A DNA stretch of 46,285 bases, taken from contig JAGYIG010000027.1 in assembly GCA_018402455.1 (NCBI GenBank), positions 1 through 46,285 of the forward strand, written 5' to 3'. The position numbers and the translations under genes were made by a program. Below the pieces are notes generated by a model that did no database searches, was not told the DNA's origin, and was given only the letters and a program-made list of their open reading frames with translations. Shown here in pieces: positions 39,052 through 46,285 of this stretch (positions are counted from its first letter, which is position 1; every line of letters begins with the position of its first letter). This DNA comes from Opitutaceae bacterium (GTDB lineage Bacteria > Verrucomicrobiota > Verrucomicrobiia > Opitutales > Opitutaceae).

Positions 39052-40890
39052 TTACACCTGCTCCAATAGTTTGTAGAGGCGCTGCACCATGGTCGACGGG
39101 TCCTCGAGGAGACCCGCGGCCAAGAGCGCGTTGTCGTGGAGCTGCTCCGCCATGAGCACGGCCTTCTCGTGGTCGGCATCCTTGATTTCCGCCAACCTTT
39201 TGACGATGGCATGCCGGGGATTGAGTTCCAGGTGCACCTGCATCGGCGGCGCTTCGCCGGCCTCACCCTCGGGTTTCATCGCCTTCATCATCCGGCGCAT
39301 TTGCGGGGACATGAACTGATCGGCGTTGAGCACGGCGGCGGGGGAATCGACCAAACGGTCGGAGGACTTCACCTCGGCGACTTTGTTGCCGAGGGTTTCC
39401 TTCAGCCACTTGATCAGGGCGTCGAGCTTGTCCTTGTCGAGGGCCTCGCCTTCCGACTCGTGGTCGCCCAGCTTGAGGTCGGCGGAGTCGGCTGCGGTCA
39501 GGGTCTTGCCGTCGAACTCGCGCAGGTTGCGCATCACGTAGTCATCCACCGCCTCGAAGCAGTAGAGCACCTCCAGATTACGCGCTTTCAGGCCTTCCAG
39601 GTAGGGGCCGCGTTCGATGGCCGCGCGGCTGGAGCCAATCAGGAAGTAGATATCCTTCTGCTCTTCGCCCATGCGGGAAACGTAGTCGGCCAGTGACGTG
39701 GTTTTGCCGGCATCGGTGCGGGACGATTCAAACCGGAGCAGTTTGGCCAGGGCGTCCTTGTGGGTGAAGTCGGTGGCGGCGCCTTCCTTGATGAAGATAC
39801 CGAATTCGTCGTAGAATTTATCGAAATCCTCGGGACGGTTCTTCGCTTCCTCCGCCAGAAACTTTAGGAAGCGGGTGGTGATGACTTTGCCGAGCTTCTC
39901 GATCAACGCGCGGTCCTGCATGGTCTCGCGGGAGATGTTGAGCGGCAGGTCTTCGCTGTCGACGACGCCCTTCAGGAACCGGCCCCATTCGGGCAGCAGG
40001 TCCTTGGGGGCCGGATCGATCAGGACTTTGCGGCAATACAACGACACCGCCGGCTCGGCGCGGGTCATGCCGAATTTTTCGGTGTTGGACTGCGGGACGA
40101 AAAGGATGGAGTTGATCGCGAGGGGGGCGTCGGCCGAGAAGTGCAGCTTCAGGCGTGGCTCGTCCCAGGCGTGAGCCTGAAACTTGTAGAATTCGGTGTA
40201 TTCCTCGTCGGTGATTTCGTTCTTCGAGCGGAGCCACAGGGCCGAAACTTTGTTGATGCGTTCGCCGTTGAGGTTGATCGGGAACGACACGAAGGCGCTG
40301 TAGCGCTCGAGCACGGTCTTGATGCGGGCGGAGGTGGCGTAGTCCTTCTCCTCGTCGGTCAGATCAATGATGATCTTGGTGCCCCGCGTTTGGTCGGCGA
40401 CCTCTTCGATGGTGTAGGAGCCGGAGCCATCGCTGGTCCAGACATGGGCGGGGGCGTCGGCCTGCCAGGAGCGGGAGTAGACCTTGACCTGCTTGGCCAC
40501 CATGAAGACGGAGTAGAACCCCACGCCGAATTGGCCGATCAGATTATCGTTTTTGGCGCCGCCTTCCTTGATCGCTTTCAGAAAAGCCTTGGAACCGGAA
40601 TGGGCGATGGTGCCGAGGAACTCGACCAACTCGTCCCGGGTCATGCCGATACCGTGATCCTGGATGGTCAGGGTCTGGGCCTTGTCGTCGGTCGTGAGGT
40701 TGATTTCCAACTCCAAGTCGGGGTCCGCGATGGCTTTTTCGGTCAGCTGCGTGTGTCGCAGCTTCTCGAGCGCATCGGAGGCGTTGGAAACCAATTCGCG
40801 AACGAAGATCTCCTTTTCGGTGTAGAGCGAGTGCACGACGATATCGAGCAGCTGCTTAATCTCGGCTTGGAATTCGTGAGTTTCAGGCAT
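39052..40890 (-). CDS. htpG: Molecular chaperone HtpG (Hsp90)
   Basis: A 612-residue Hsp90 of normal bacterial length. The GHKL ATPase domain (about residues 1-215) has YTEKEIFVRELVSNASDALEK, the DHGIGM motif and GQFGVGFYSVFMV; the middle domain contains LPLNISRETMQ; the C-terminal dimerisation domain ends in a short tail without a eukaryotic MEEVD. It is an ATP-driven cytosolic chaperone for client maturation under stress. ATG 40890 directly starts MPETHEFQAEIKQLLD. No CIRCE operator is visible in the 224-base divergent region to the symporter gene. Confidence 0.97.
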   Translation of the reverse strand: MPETHEFQAEIKQLLDIVVHSLYTEKEIFVRELVSNASDALEKLRHTQLTEKAIADPDLELEINLTTDDKAQTLTIQDHGIGMTRDELVEFLGTIAHSGSKAFLKAIKEGGAKNDNLIGQFGVGFYSVFMVAKQVKVYSRSWQADAPAHVWTSDGSGSYTIEEVADQTRGTKIIIDLTDEEKDYATSARIKTVLERYSAFVSFPINLNGERINKVSALWLRSKNEITDEEYTEFYKFQAHAWDEPRLKLHFSADAPLAINSILFVPQSNTEKFGMTRAEPAVSLYCRKVLIDPAPKDLLPEWGRFLKGVVDSEDLPLNISRETMQDRALIEKLGKVITTRFLKFLAEEAKNRPEDFDKFYDEFGIFIKEGAATDFTHKDALAKLLRFESSRTDAGKTTSLADYVSRMGEEQKDIYFLIGSSRAAIERGPYLEGLKARNLEVLYCFEAVDDYVMRNLREFDGKTLTAADSADLKLGDHESEGEALDKDKLDALIKWLKETLGNKVAEVKSSDRLVDSPAAVLNADQFMSPQMRRMMKAMKPEGEAGEAPPMQVHLELNPRHAIVKRLAEIKDADHEKAVLMAEQLHDNALLAAGLLEDPSTMVQRLYKLLEQV

Positions 40891-41114
40891 CTTGGATCTC
40901 AGTTTTTGGGTTAGGGAATAGGATTGAGTGAACCCGCGACTGTAGCCGCGGAAAAAGTTGAGCGGGCAAGTCTTGGGGCCTGAGCCGGAAAATCAAGTGC
41001 GCTTCGGACTCCGGGGGAAAGGCGACTTGGATTCGGCGCGGGATTATGCCTTCTTCGAGGCCCTTCCCCCCTTTTGGGCCCCGTTTGGCCCGAATCCTGT
41101 TTACCGATCGCCTT

Positions 41115-42629
41115 ATGTTTAATCGTTGTTTTCTGACTCGTATCCTGCTGATTGCCCTCCTGGCCGCCCTCCCGCTGGGGCTCGCAGCGCAAACCGAGCC
41201 GCCTGCGGCTGTCGACGAGGTCAGCCTCGATGCAAAAATCGACGCCGTCTTTGGCCAGTTGGCCGACGCGGTCTCGACGGTCATCTTTTTTAAGGTGCTG
41301 GGTTTTCCGATCGTATTGGGTTGGCTGATCATCGCGGCGACGACGTTCACGGTTTACTTCAAATTTGTGAACTTTCGTCGGTTCGGGCTGGCGGTGAACA
41401 TCGTGCGCGGGCGCTACGCCAAACCGCTGGAGGAGGGAGAGGTGTCGCATTTCCAGGCCCTCACGGCCGCCTTGTCGGGTACGGTGGGGCTGGGAAATAT
41501 TGCGGGCGTGGCGGTAGCGGTTTCGCTCGGGGGAGCGGGGGCCACGTTTTGGATGATTGTGGCGGGTCTGCTGGGGATGTCCTCGAAATTCGTGGAGTGC
41601 ACCCTGGGCGTAAAGTATCGCGAGATCGGCGAGGACGGCCGCGTTTACGGGGGCCCCATGTATTACCTGTCCAAGAGCGGCATGGGGGCTTTCGGCAAGT
41701 TGCTGGCCGTCGTCTTCGCCGTGTTTTGCATCGGGGGTTCGTTTGGCGGGGGTAATATGTTTCAGGTTAATCAAGCCTTCACCCAGCTGAACAACGTCGC
41801 GGGCGGACGTCTCGATGGGTTTGGCTGGTTGTTCGGCCTGGTGATTGCCTCGGTGGTGGGCGTGGTGATCATCGGCGGCATCCGCAGCATCGCCCGGGCT
41901 ACTTCCCGGATCGTCCCCATCATGTGTGGCATTTACGTGATCGCGGCGATCGCCGTGTTGATCGCCAATTTTTCCGCACTTCCGGGGGCGGTGGCTTCCA
42001 TTTTCACCGAGGCGTTCTCCAGTAAGGCCGCCGCCGGCGGGGCCCTGGGAGCCCTGATCATCGGCTTCCAGCGCGCGGCCTTCTCCAATGAAGCGGGTAT
42101 CGGCTCGGCCTCAATCGCGCACTCCGCAGTGCGGACCGGGAACCCGGCTTCCGAGGGACTGGTCTCCCTCCTCGAGCCCTTCATCGACACCGTGGTGGTG
42201 TGCACCATGACCGCCTTGGCCATTTTGGTATCCGGACAACACCTGGTGGGCGGCGCCGACGGGGTTGCGCTCACCTCCAACGCGTTTCAGACCGTCATCC
42301 CGTGGTTCGACAAGGTGCTGGTTGTGGTCGTCACCCTGTTCGCGTTTTCCACCATGATCTCCTGGAGTTACTACGGCGAGCAGGCATGGTGCTACCTGTT
42401 TGGTCAGACCGAGACCATGAAGACGATCTACAAGATCCTGTTCTGTTGCTTCGTTGTGGTGGGGGCGGCGTCGTCGCTCAATGGGGTGCTGAATTTCTCC
42501 GATGCGATGATCCTGGCGATGGCCTTTCCCAATATCGTGGGACTTTATTTCCTGATGCCGGTCGTCCGTCGCGAACTCGACGACTACGTGTCTCGCATCG
42601 AATCGGGTGAGATTGAGCGCCACAACTAA
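41115..42629 (+). CDS. Alanine or glycine:cation symporter (AGCS family)
   Basis: A 504-residue inner-membrane carrier. ATG 41115 (MFNRCFLTR) begins a signal-like helix ending LPLGLAAQ, followed by a short extracytoplasmic segment and about ten further helices. The family signature is [22 protein letters not shown] with [30 protein letters not shown] and the Trp/Tyr-rich [20 protein letters not shown] are also diagnostic. It should import L- or D-alanine or glycine with sodium or protons. The frame is open back to 41046, but that portion is not conserved. A weak terminator follows at 42643. Confidence 0.93.
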   Translation: MFNRCFLTRILLIALLAALPLGLAAQTEPPAAVDEVSLDAKIDAVFGQLADAVSTVIFFKVLGFPIVLGWLIIAATTFTVYFKFVNFRRFGLAVNIVRGRYAKPLEEGEVSHFQALTAALSGTVGLGNIAGVAVAVSLGGAGATFWMIVAGLLGMSSKFVECTLGVKYREIGEDGRVYGGPMYYLSKSGMGAFGKLLAVVFAVFCIGGSFGGGNMFQVNQAFTQLNNVAGGRLDGFGWLFGLVIASVVGVVIIGGIRSIARATSRIVPIMCGIYVIAAIAVLIANFSALPGAVASIFTEAFSSKAAAGGALGALIIGFQRAAFSNEAGIGSASIAHSAVRTGNPASEGLVSLLEPFIDTVVVCTMTALAILVSGQHLVGGADGVALTSNAFQTVIPWFDKVLVVVVTLFAFSTMISWSYYGEQAWCYLFGQTETMKTIYKILFCCFVVVGAASSLNGVLNFSDAMILAMAFPNIVGLYFLMPVVRRELDDYVSRIESGEIERHN

Positions 42630-42642
42630 ACGAAGCCAGCCG

Positions 42643-42665
42643 ACTCCGGCACCCGGGGTTTAATT
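42643..42665 (+). terminator. Weak candidate terminator after the symporter gene
   Basis: A 7-bp stem (42643-42649 with 42653-42659, one T-G pair, loop CAC) is followed by TTTAATT. The short stem and interrupted T-tract make it a tentative call. Confidence 0.4.
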
Positions 42666-42681
42666 CCGCCTTGGTCCGGTT

Positions 42682-42710
42682 ACGAGGGAACTCAAGGGGT
42701 TTGCCCTCGT
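42682..42710 (+). other. Leader hairpin upstream of the lipoprotein pair
   Basis: ACGAGGG (42682-42688) and CCCTCGT (42704-42710) form a 7-bp stem with a 15-base loop, 22 bases before the lipoprotein start. No T-run follows, so it may be a leader structure of the lipoprotein mRNA or chance. Confidence 0.3.
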
Positions 42711-42732
42711 CAATAGAAGGCAGGTTCCCAAC

Positions 42733-44826
42733 ATGATTCCCTGTATGCCCGAATCCGTTTTGTCTCTGATCCGCGCCGGCTTGGCCGCTAGCGGGTGTTT
42801 GTGGGGGGGAGTGATGATGACAGGCTGCCAAAGCCCGACCGGGAACCAGGCGGCCGGTTCGCCTGAGCAGGTGGAGACGACTGCCCCGATTGAGTCCGAG
42901 GTTGCAGCGAGCTCGACCAGCGTCGAGGTGGACGAAGCTCAAGCCCAGGCGCGGGAGGCGAATCGCCAACTCGAGCGCGACAAACAGGGCCTGCAACTCA
43001 CGGCGTGGCAGCACGTGAAAGCCATTGTGGGGATGTGGGACGACTTGCCGCCCGAATATTTTCCGGGGCTGACTCAGTTGGTGGAGCAAACCGAGGCCTT
43101 GCGCGCGGAGATCGAGGAGGAAGAGACCATCAAGGTGGGGAAGATTGATCCGGTGGCCTTGACCACGAACAATCCCGCCTATTGGCGTGCCGTGATGGAG
43201 ACCAATCCGGAGGACCCGGTGGTGGATATGTTCGAGCAAATGCTCTGGGCGGCCCGGGGAGATTTTGATCGGGCGATCTGGCTGATTGAACTCAACCGCT
43301 ACGGCCCGGCCCTGCCGACCACGGTGCACAAGGTGCTCTACTCCATGGCGGACGAAATGCGGCGCATCCGCACGCGGGAATCGGTGCGGCGCAATCAACT
43401 GCTGGAAAATGTCCCGGGTGATCAGGTGGCGCAGGTCATTGGCACGGCCCGTTCTTTTCGGCCGCAGGATCCGGACTGGGCCTTGATGGCCATCGTGATG
43501 CGGCTGCAACGGGCGGGCCTGCAGCTGAGCGAACTTGATGACCACCCCGATGAGGTGGATCGACTGCTGCGGGAGCGTCAGCCCGACTGGCAACTGGTCG
43601 CCCGCGCCAATCCGATGGTCGGAGCGCAACTCTCGCCGGAACGGGAGGTGCGCATCGCGGCCGATGCCTTGGGTCAGCTGCTGGGGGATTTGGCGGAAAG
43701 CCGGGGCGCATTTGGGGGACGTGATTTGGAGCGGCTGGGCGACGCGCTGGCGGCCGTGGGTTTTTATGGTGAAGCGCTATTGGCCAAGCAGAGGGCCGTT
43801 GCGTTGCGGGGGTTCAGCGTCCCCTCGGACCTCGAGATGTGGTGGACCTGGCTGCCTCAGCTGATCGGCGAAGACGCCACGGAGGAGCTCCGCCAAGCGG
43901 CTGATTTTGGACTTATCCGGCCGGTCACATTCTTCCAAACCGAGATGGGGCCCGAGGGGGTGAGCCTGTTGCCGTTGCATCCCATATTGACCGATCGGAA
44001 TCTGCGCCGCCTGCAGGAGGTGCAGCGGCGCTTGGAAATGCCGGATCAATCGGAGGCCGCCAAAGCGGGAGCACTCATCACCCTCGCGGAAACCCTTGGT
44101 CATCTGGGGCGCTGGGATGAGGCCCGGGCGGCCTTGGCCGAAATCCCCCCGGAATTCGCCCCGGCCGGTGCTCCCATGGCAGTGTGGATTGCGTTGTGGA
44201 GCGGCGAGGTCGAAGGCATCGGCGAGAAAATTGAGCGGGTGGCTCCCCAGACCCGACAAGGGGCTCCGGCGCTTCCGGCTCTGGTCGAAGCGGCCCAAGG
44301 CAACTGGGCCGGGGGGGCTGACGTGTTCCTCGAAGCGGCGCAAGCGACGGAACTCTCCGGGGAATACCGCACCTATTACACGCTGATGGCCTCCGCCTTC
44401 GAGCGCTTGGCCGGCCAGGATGCGGAGGCCGACGCGCTGATCGAATCCGCGCGCGAGTTGGCGCAGGGACATGAGTGGGTCAGCGCCTTGGTCGCGGAGA
44501 TGGCGGGGGAGTCTCCCCCGGAATCCGTCGGTGAAAACATCACCGAGATCACCGAGGCCGGTCGCGTCTGCGAGCAACGGTTTTATCGCGCCTTTCAACG
44601 GGACATCTCCGCCGCCCGTCAGCGGGCCTTGCTGGAAGCCTGCGTCGCCACGGGGGTGGTGGATTTTGTCGAATACACCGCCTCCCTGATTCGACTGCGG
44701 GAACTGGATCCGGAGAACTGGGACCCGCAGTTGGCTCCCCCTCCTGCTGTGCCGGAAGATCCCGACGCGGCCGAAGATGAAGACTGGACCCGGGGCGCCG
44801 AACCCAGTTGGTCGATCCCCTCATGA
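42733..44826 (+). CDS. Putative TPR-like lipoprotein of unknown family (copy 1 of a tandem pair)
   Basis: A 697-residue protein with a type II signal: a hydrophobic segment ending VMMTGC, the cysteine at residue 32 followed by Q. ATG 42733 and ATG 42745 are both possible starts. The mature part is acidic and almost wholly helical, with TPR- or SEL1-like stretches, e.g. ALITLAETLGHLGRWDEARAA, and an aspartate/glutamate-rich C-terminus. No known enzymatic motif is seen. It is paralogous to the next gene over its whole visible length (NNPAYWRAVMETNPEDP against RNPDYWRALLELDPTDP), and the two overlap in ATGA (44823-44826), so they are translationally coupled. It would be anchored to the outer or inner membrane facing the periplasm; function is unknown. 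Confidence 0.78.
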   Translation: MIPCMPESVLSLIRAGLAASGCLWGGVMMTGCQSPTGNQAAGSPEQVETTAPIESEVAASSTSVEVDEAQAQAREANRQLERDKQGLQLTAWQHVKAIVGMWDDLPPEYFPGLTQLVEQTEALRAEIEEEETIKVGKIDPVALTTNNPAYWRAVMETNPEDPVVDMFEQMLWAARGDFDRAIWLIELNRYGPALPTTVHKVLYSMADEMRRIRTRESVRRNQLLENVPGDQVAQVIGTARSFRPQDPDWALMAIVMRLQRAGLQLSELDDHPDEVDRLLRERQPDWQLVARANPMVGAQLSPEREVRIAADALGQLLGDLAESRGAFGGRDLERLGDALAAVGFYGEALLAKQRAVALRGFSVPSDLEMWWTWLPQLIGEDATEELRQAADFGLIRPVTFFQTEMGPEGVSLLPLHPILTDRNLRRLQEVQRRLEMPDQSEAAKAGALITLAETLGHLGRWDEARAALAEIPPEFAPAGAPMAVWIALWSGEVEGIGEKIERVAPQTRQGAPALPALVEAAQGNWAGGADVFLEAAQATELSGEYRTYYTLMASAFERLAGQDAEADALIESARELAQGHEWVSALVAEMAGESPPESVGENITEITEAGRVCEQRFYRAFQRDISAARQRALLEACVATGVVDFVEYTASLIRLRELDPENWDPQLAPPPAVPEDPDAAEDEDWTRGAEPSWSIPS

Positions 44827-46285
44827 AGACGACGGTGCGTTATCAATGGGTCTTGCTGGGATTGGGGGCCGTCGCGGCCGCCTGGCTCGGCGGGGGGTGT
44901 GCGACCCTGTCAACCGGACCGGACCTGCAAGCAGCGTCGCTGCGCGATGTGCAAGACCAGGCCTGGGGCGAGGTTAAAGACCTGCACGCGTCACTGGCGC
45001 GATTGGATCCCGAGGATCATCCCGGGGTCGCCGCCTTGGTGGAGGATCTCGCGGCGGTCATGACCAAGGTGGACGATCTGGCCGGGCCGCATTACGATGC
45101 CATTGAGCTCGACCAGCTGGTGCGCCGGAATCCCGACTACTGGAGAGCCCTGCTGGAACTGGACCCCACCGATCCGACCCTCTTGGTCCTCGAGGGCATG
45201 TTGACGGCCGCGACGGGGCGAGTGGAGGGAGCTGCTGATTTGTTGGAACTGGTCCGGGCCGGCCCGCTGCCGGAAGAAACCTTGGACCAAAAATTGGTTT
45301 TGCAGCGACGGGTGATCCGGCAGTGGCGTTGGAATCCACCGGGAGTCGATCTGGCCATGGTCTCCGGCGCTCCGCCGGCCGACCGCTGGCAGCCCACCAA
45401 GCTGGCCCAGCAGATGCACCCGGATTCGGCCACCGCCGCCCTGGCGGTGCTGCAGATGCGCAGCGATCTGGCGGGCGTCGAGCTCACGCCCGACGACCGC
45501 GACGATCTGCGCATGCGCGACAAGATCCTCGAAGCCGAACCGGATGCGGTCGCCACGCTGCGGACCCAACAACCCCTCCGGGCCGCGATCGTGACCGCGA
45601 CCGGGGAAGCGGCTGATTCCGCCAAGCGGGTGGGCAAGATGCTGGAGCCGGATCCAACCGGCGTGATCAATTTCAGCGCGGAGGATTTTGCCGCCCTGGT
45701 GGCGGACCTGAGTCGGCTGGATGTCCCGGATTGGGCGCTGCGGGCGGCGCGGCTGCAGATGGCCCAGCAAGGGGGGGAGGGGCCGGGGGATATCGAGGTT
45801 TGGCGATCGTTGCTGCCCGCCTTGATCGGGGAAGTCGCCGCCGCCGAAATCGTGGCGGCGTGGGAGAACGGCCGCATGCCCGCGACGCGGATTTATGCGT
45901 CGTCGGATCAACGGGTGACGCCCACGGATCAACCGATGGATCCCGTGGTGGCCGGAATTTATGAACGACGCTACCGGGACGCCTCCCTCACGCTGCAGCA
46001 CACCCTGCCGCTGCCGTTGGAGCGGGAAGCCTTGCTCGCCCAGCTCGCCGAAAGCGCCCGCACCTTGGGACGTTATGAGGAGGCCGAACGCGCGTTGAAC
46101 GAACTCGCGACCCTGACCGAAAACACGCGATTGGTGACGGGGGAGCGACTGGCGCTGGCTCTGGCCCGCGGCGATGAAGTGGGCGCGGCTCAGGCGGCGG
46201 CGGCGATGCGCCAGGTGGACCGTCGCCTGCAGAGCTCGAATTTCAGTGTCGGCAATGCGGAAATATTGGCCGGCAACTGGCGGGC
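44823..46285 (+). CDS. Putative TPR-like lipoprotein, copy 2 of the tandem pair (3' truncated)
   Basis: The frame starts at ATG 44823 in an ATGA overlap with copy 1 and is open to the window end (487 residues visible). A hydrophobic N-terminus ends AWLGGGC, a loose lipobox with the cysteine at residue 26. The order of conserved blocks repeats that of copy 1: RNPDYWRALLELDPTDP near residue 101, then VWRSLLPALIGE (copy 1: WTWLPQLIGEDAT), and LAESARTLGRYEEAERALNEL (copy 1: LAETLGHLGRWDEARAALAEI). The protein is helical and acidic, with no catalytic motif recognised. It is probably a second subunit or a diverged duplicate working with copy 1. Confidence 0.8.
   Translation, partial: MKTTVRYQWVLLGLGAVAAAWLGGGCATLSTGPDLQAASLRDVQDQAWGEVKDLHASLARLDPEDHPGVAALVEDLAAVMTKVDDLAGPHYDAIELDQLVRRNPDYWRALLELDPTDPTLLVLEGMLTAATGRVEGAADLLELVRAGPLPEETLDQKLVLQRRVIRQWRWNPPGVDLAMVSGAPPADRWQPTKLAQQMHPDSATAALAVLQMRSDLAGVELTPDDRDDLRMRDKILEAEPDAVATLRTQQPLRAAIVTATGEAADSAKRVGKMLEPDPTGVINFSAEDFAALVADLSRLDVPDWALRAARLQMAQQGGEGPGDIEVWRSLLPALIGEVAAAEIVAAWENGRMPATRIYASSDQRVTPTDQPMDPVVAGIYERRYRDASLTLQHTLPLPLEREALLAQLAESARTLGRYEEAERALNELATLTENTRLVTGERLALALARGDEVGAAQAAAAMRQVDRRLQSSNFSVGNAEILAGNWR

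Noticed and set aside
40891..41114. Search for a CIRCE operator upstream of htpG
   Set aside because: No TTAGCACTC/GAGTGCTAA-type inverted repeat is present; only a short CGCG-flanked hairpin was seen.
44991..46001. 336-codon minus-strand frame at the right edge
   Set aside because: Antisense to the second lipoprotein, whose plus-strand frame shows paralogy with its neighbour and a signal sequence.

Overview
The window looks like a chromosomal segment of a Gram-negative, high-G+C member of the Verrucomicrobiota, most likely Opitutaceae-like. This is an inference from gene content (Gfo/Idh/MocA plus TIM-barrel sugar genes, a GH78 rhamnosidase, large GT-C-type membrane proteins, an exopolysaccharide export core), from outer-membrane and lipoprotein signals, and from the near absence of Shine-Dalgarno sequences. 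No rRNA, tRNA, CRISPR array, insertion sequence or prophage was seen.

Layout. 1-8.9 kb is a surface-glycan/glycolipid neighbourhood: the end of an unidentified gene, two SAM methyltransferases, a GT-C-like membrane protein with apparent frameshifts, an intact family-39-like glycosyltransferase, a 740-residue polytopic protein and a DPM1/GtrB-like GT2 transferase. 9.0-12.4 kb holds a TVP38/DedA-like membrane protein overlapping xseA, an orphan NarL-type response regulator and a spermidine-acetyltransferase-like GNAT. 12.4-14.2 kb is a Gfo/Idh/MocA dehydrogenase with a TIM-barrel isomerase. 14.3-16.8 kb is a circularly permuted ATP-grasp/alpha-E fusion. 16.9-20.5 kb has a DEAD-box helicase with an RG-rich N-terminus, a HAD phosphatase/mutase and hisC.

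20.5-26.5 kb is the most coherent system: a divergent membrane-anchored TPR protein, an outer-membrane beta-barrel (I count 18 strands), a minimal OPX export protein without lipobox or outer-membrane domain, and a Wzz/BY-kinase fusion with tyrosine-rich ends. A strong intrinsic terminator stands between barrel and OPX genes, and its U-run touches the OPX start codon. 26.5-31.6 kb carries sua5, an orphan rpsR with its own terminator, an 825-residue GT-C-like protein of visibly lower G+C, an exported MsrA and a YchJ/SEC-C protein. 31.7-38.7 kb is carbohydrate and C2/C3-acid metabolism: GH78 rhamnosidase, GlcF-type iron-sulfur protein, glyoxylate/hydroxypyruvate reductase, a TIM-barrel isomerase and a periplasmic purine nucleoside permease-family protein. 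38.7-39.05 kb is the only gene-free stretch over 300 bases; it contains a long nested palindrome and the htpG terminator. Then come htpG, an alanine:cation symporter and two translationally coupled, mutually paralogous lipoproteins of unknown function, the second running off the window end.

Best candidates for something undescribed are the tandem lipoprotein family at the right edge, the terminator-gated OPX/beta-barrel/BY-kinase export core, and the two intergenic structured elements at 35.6 and 38.8 kb.
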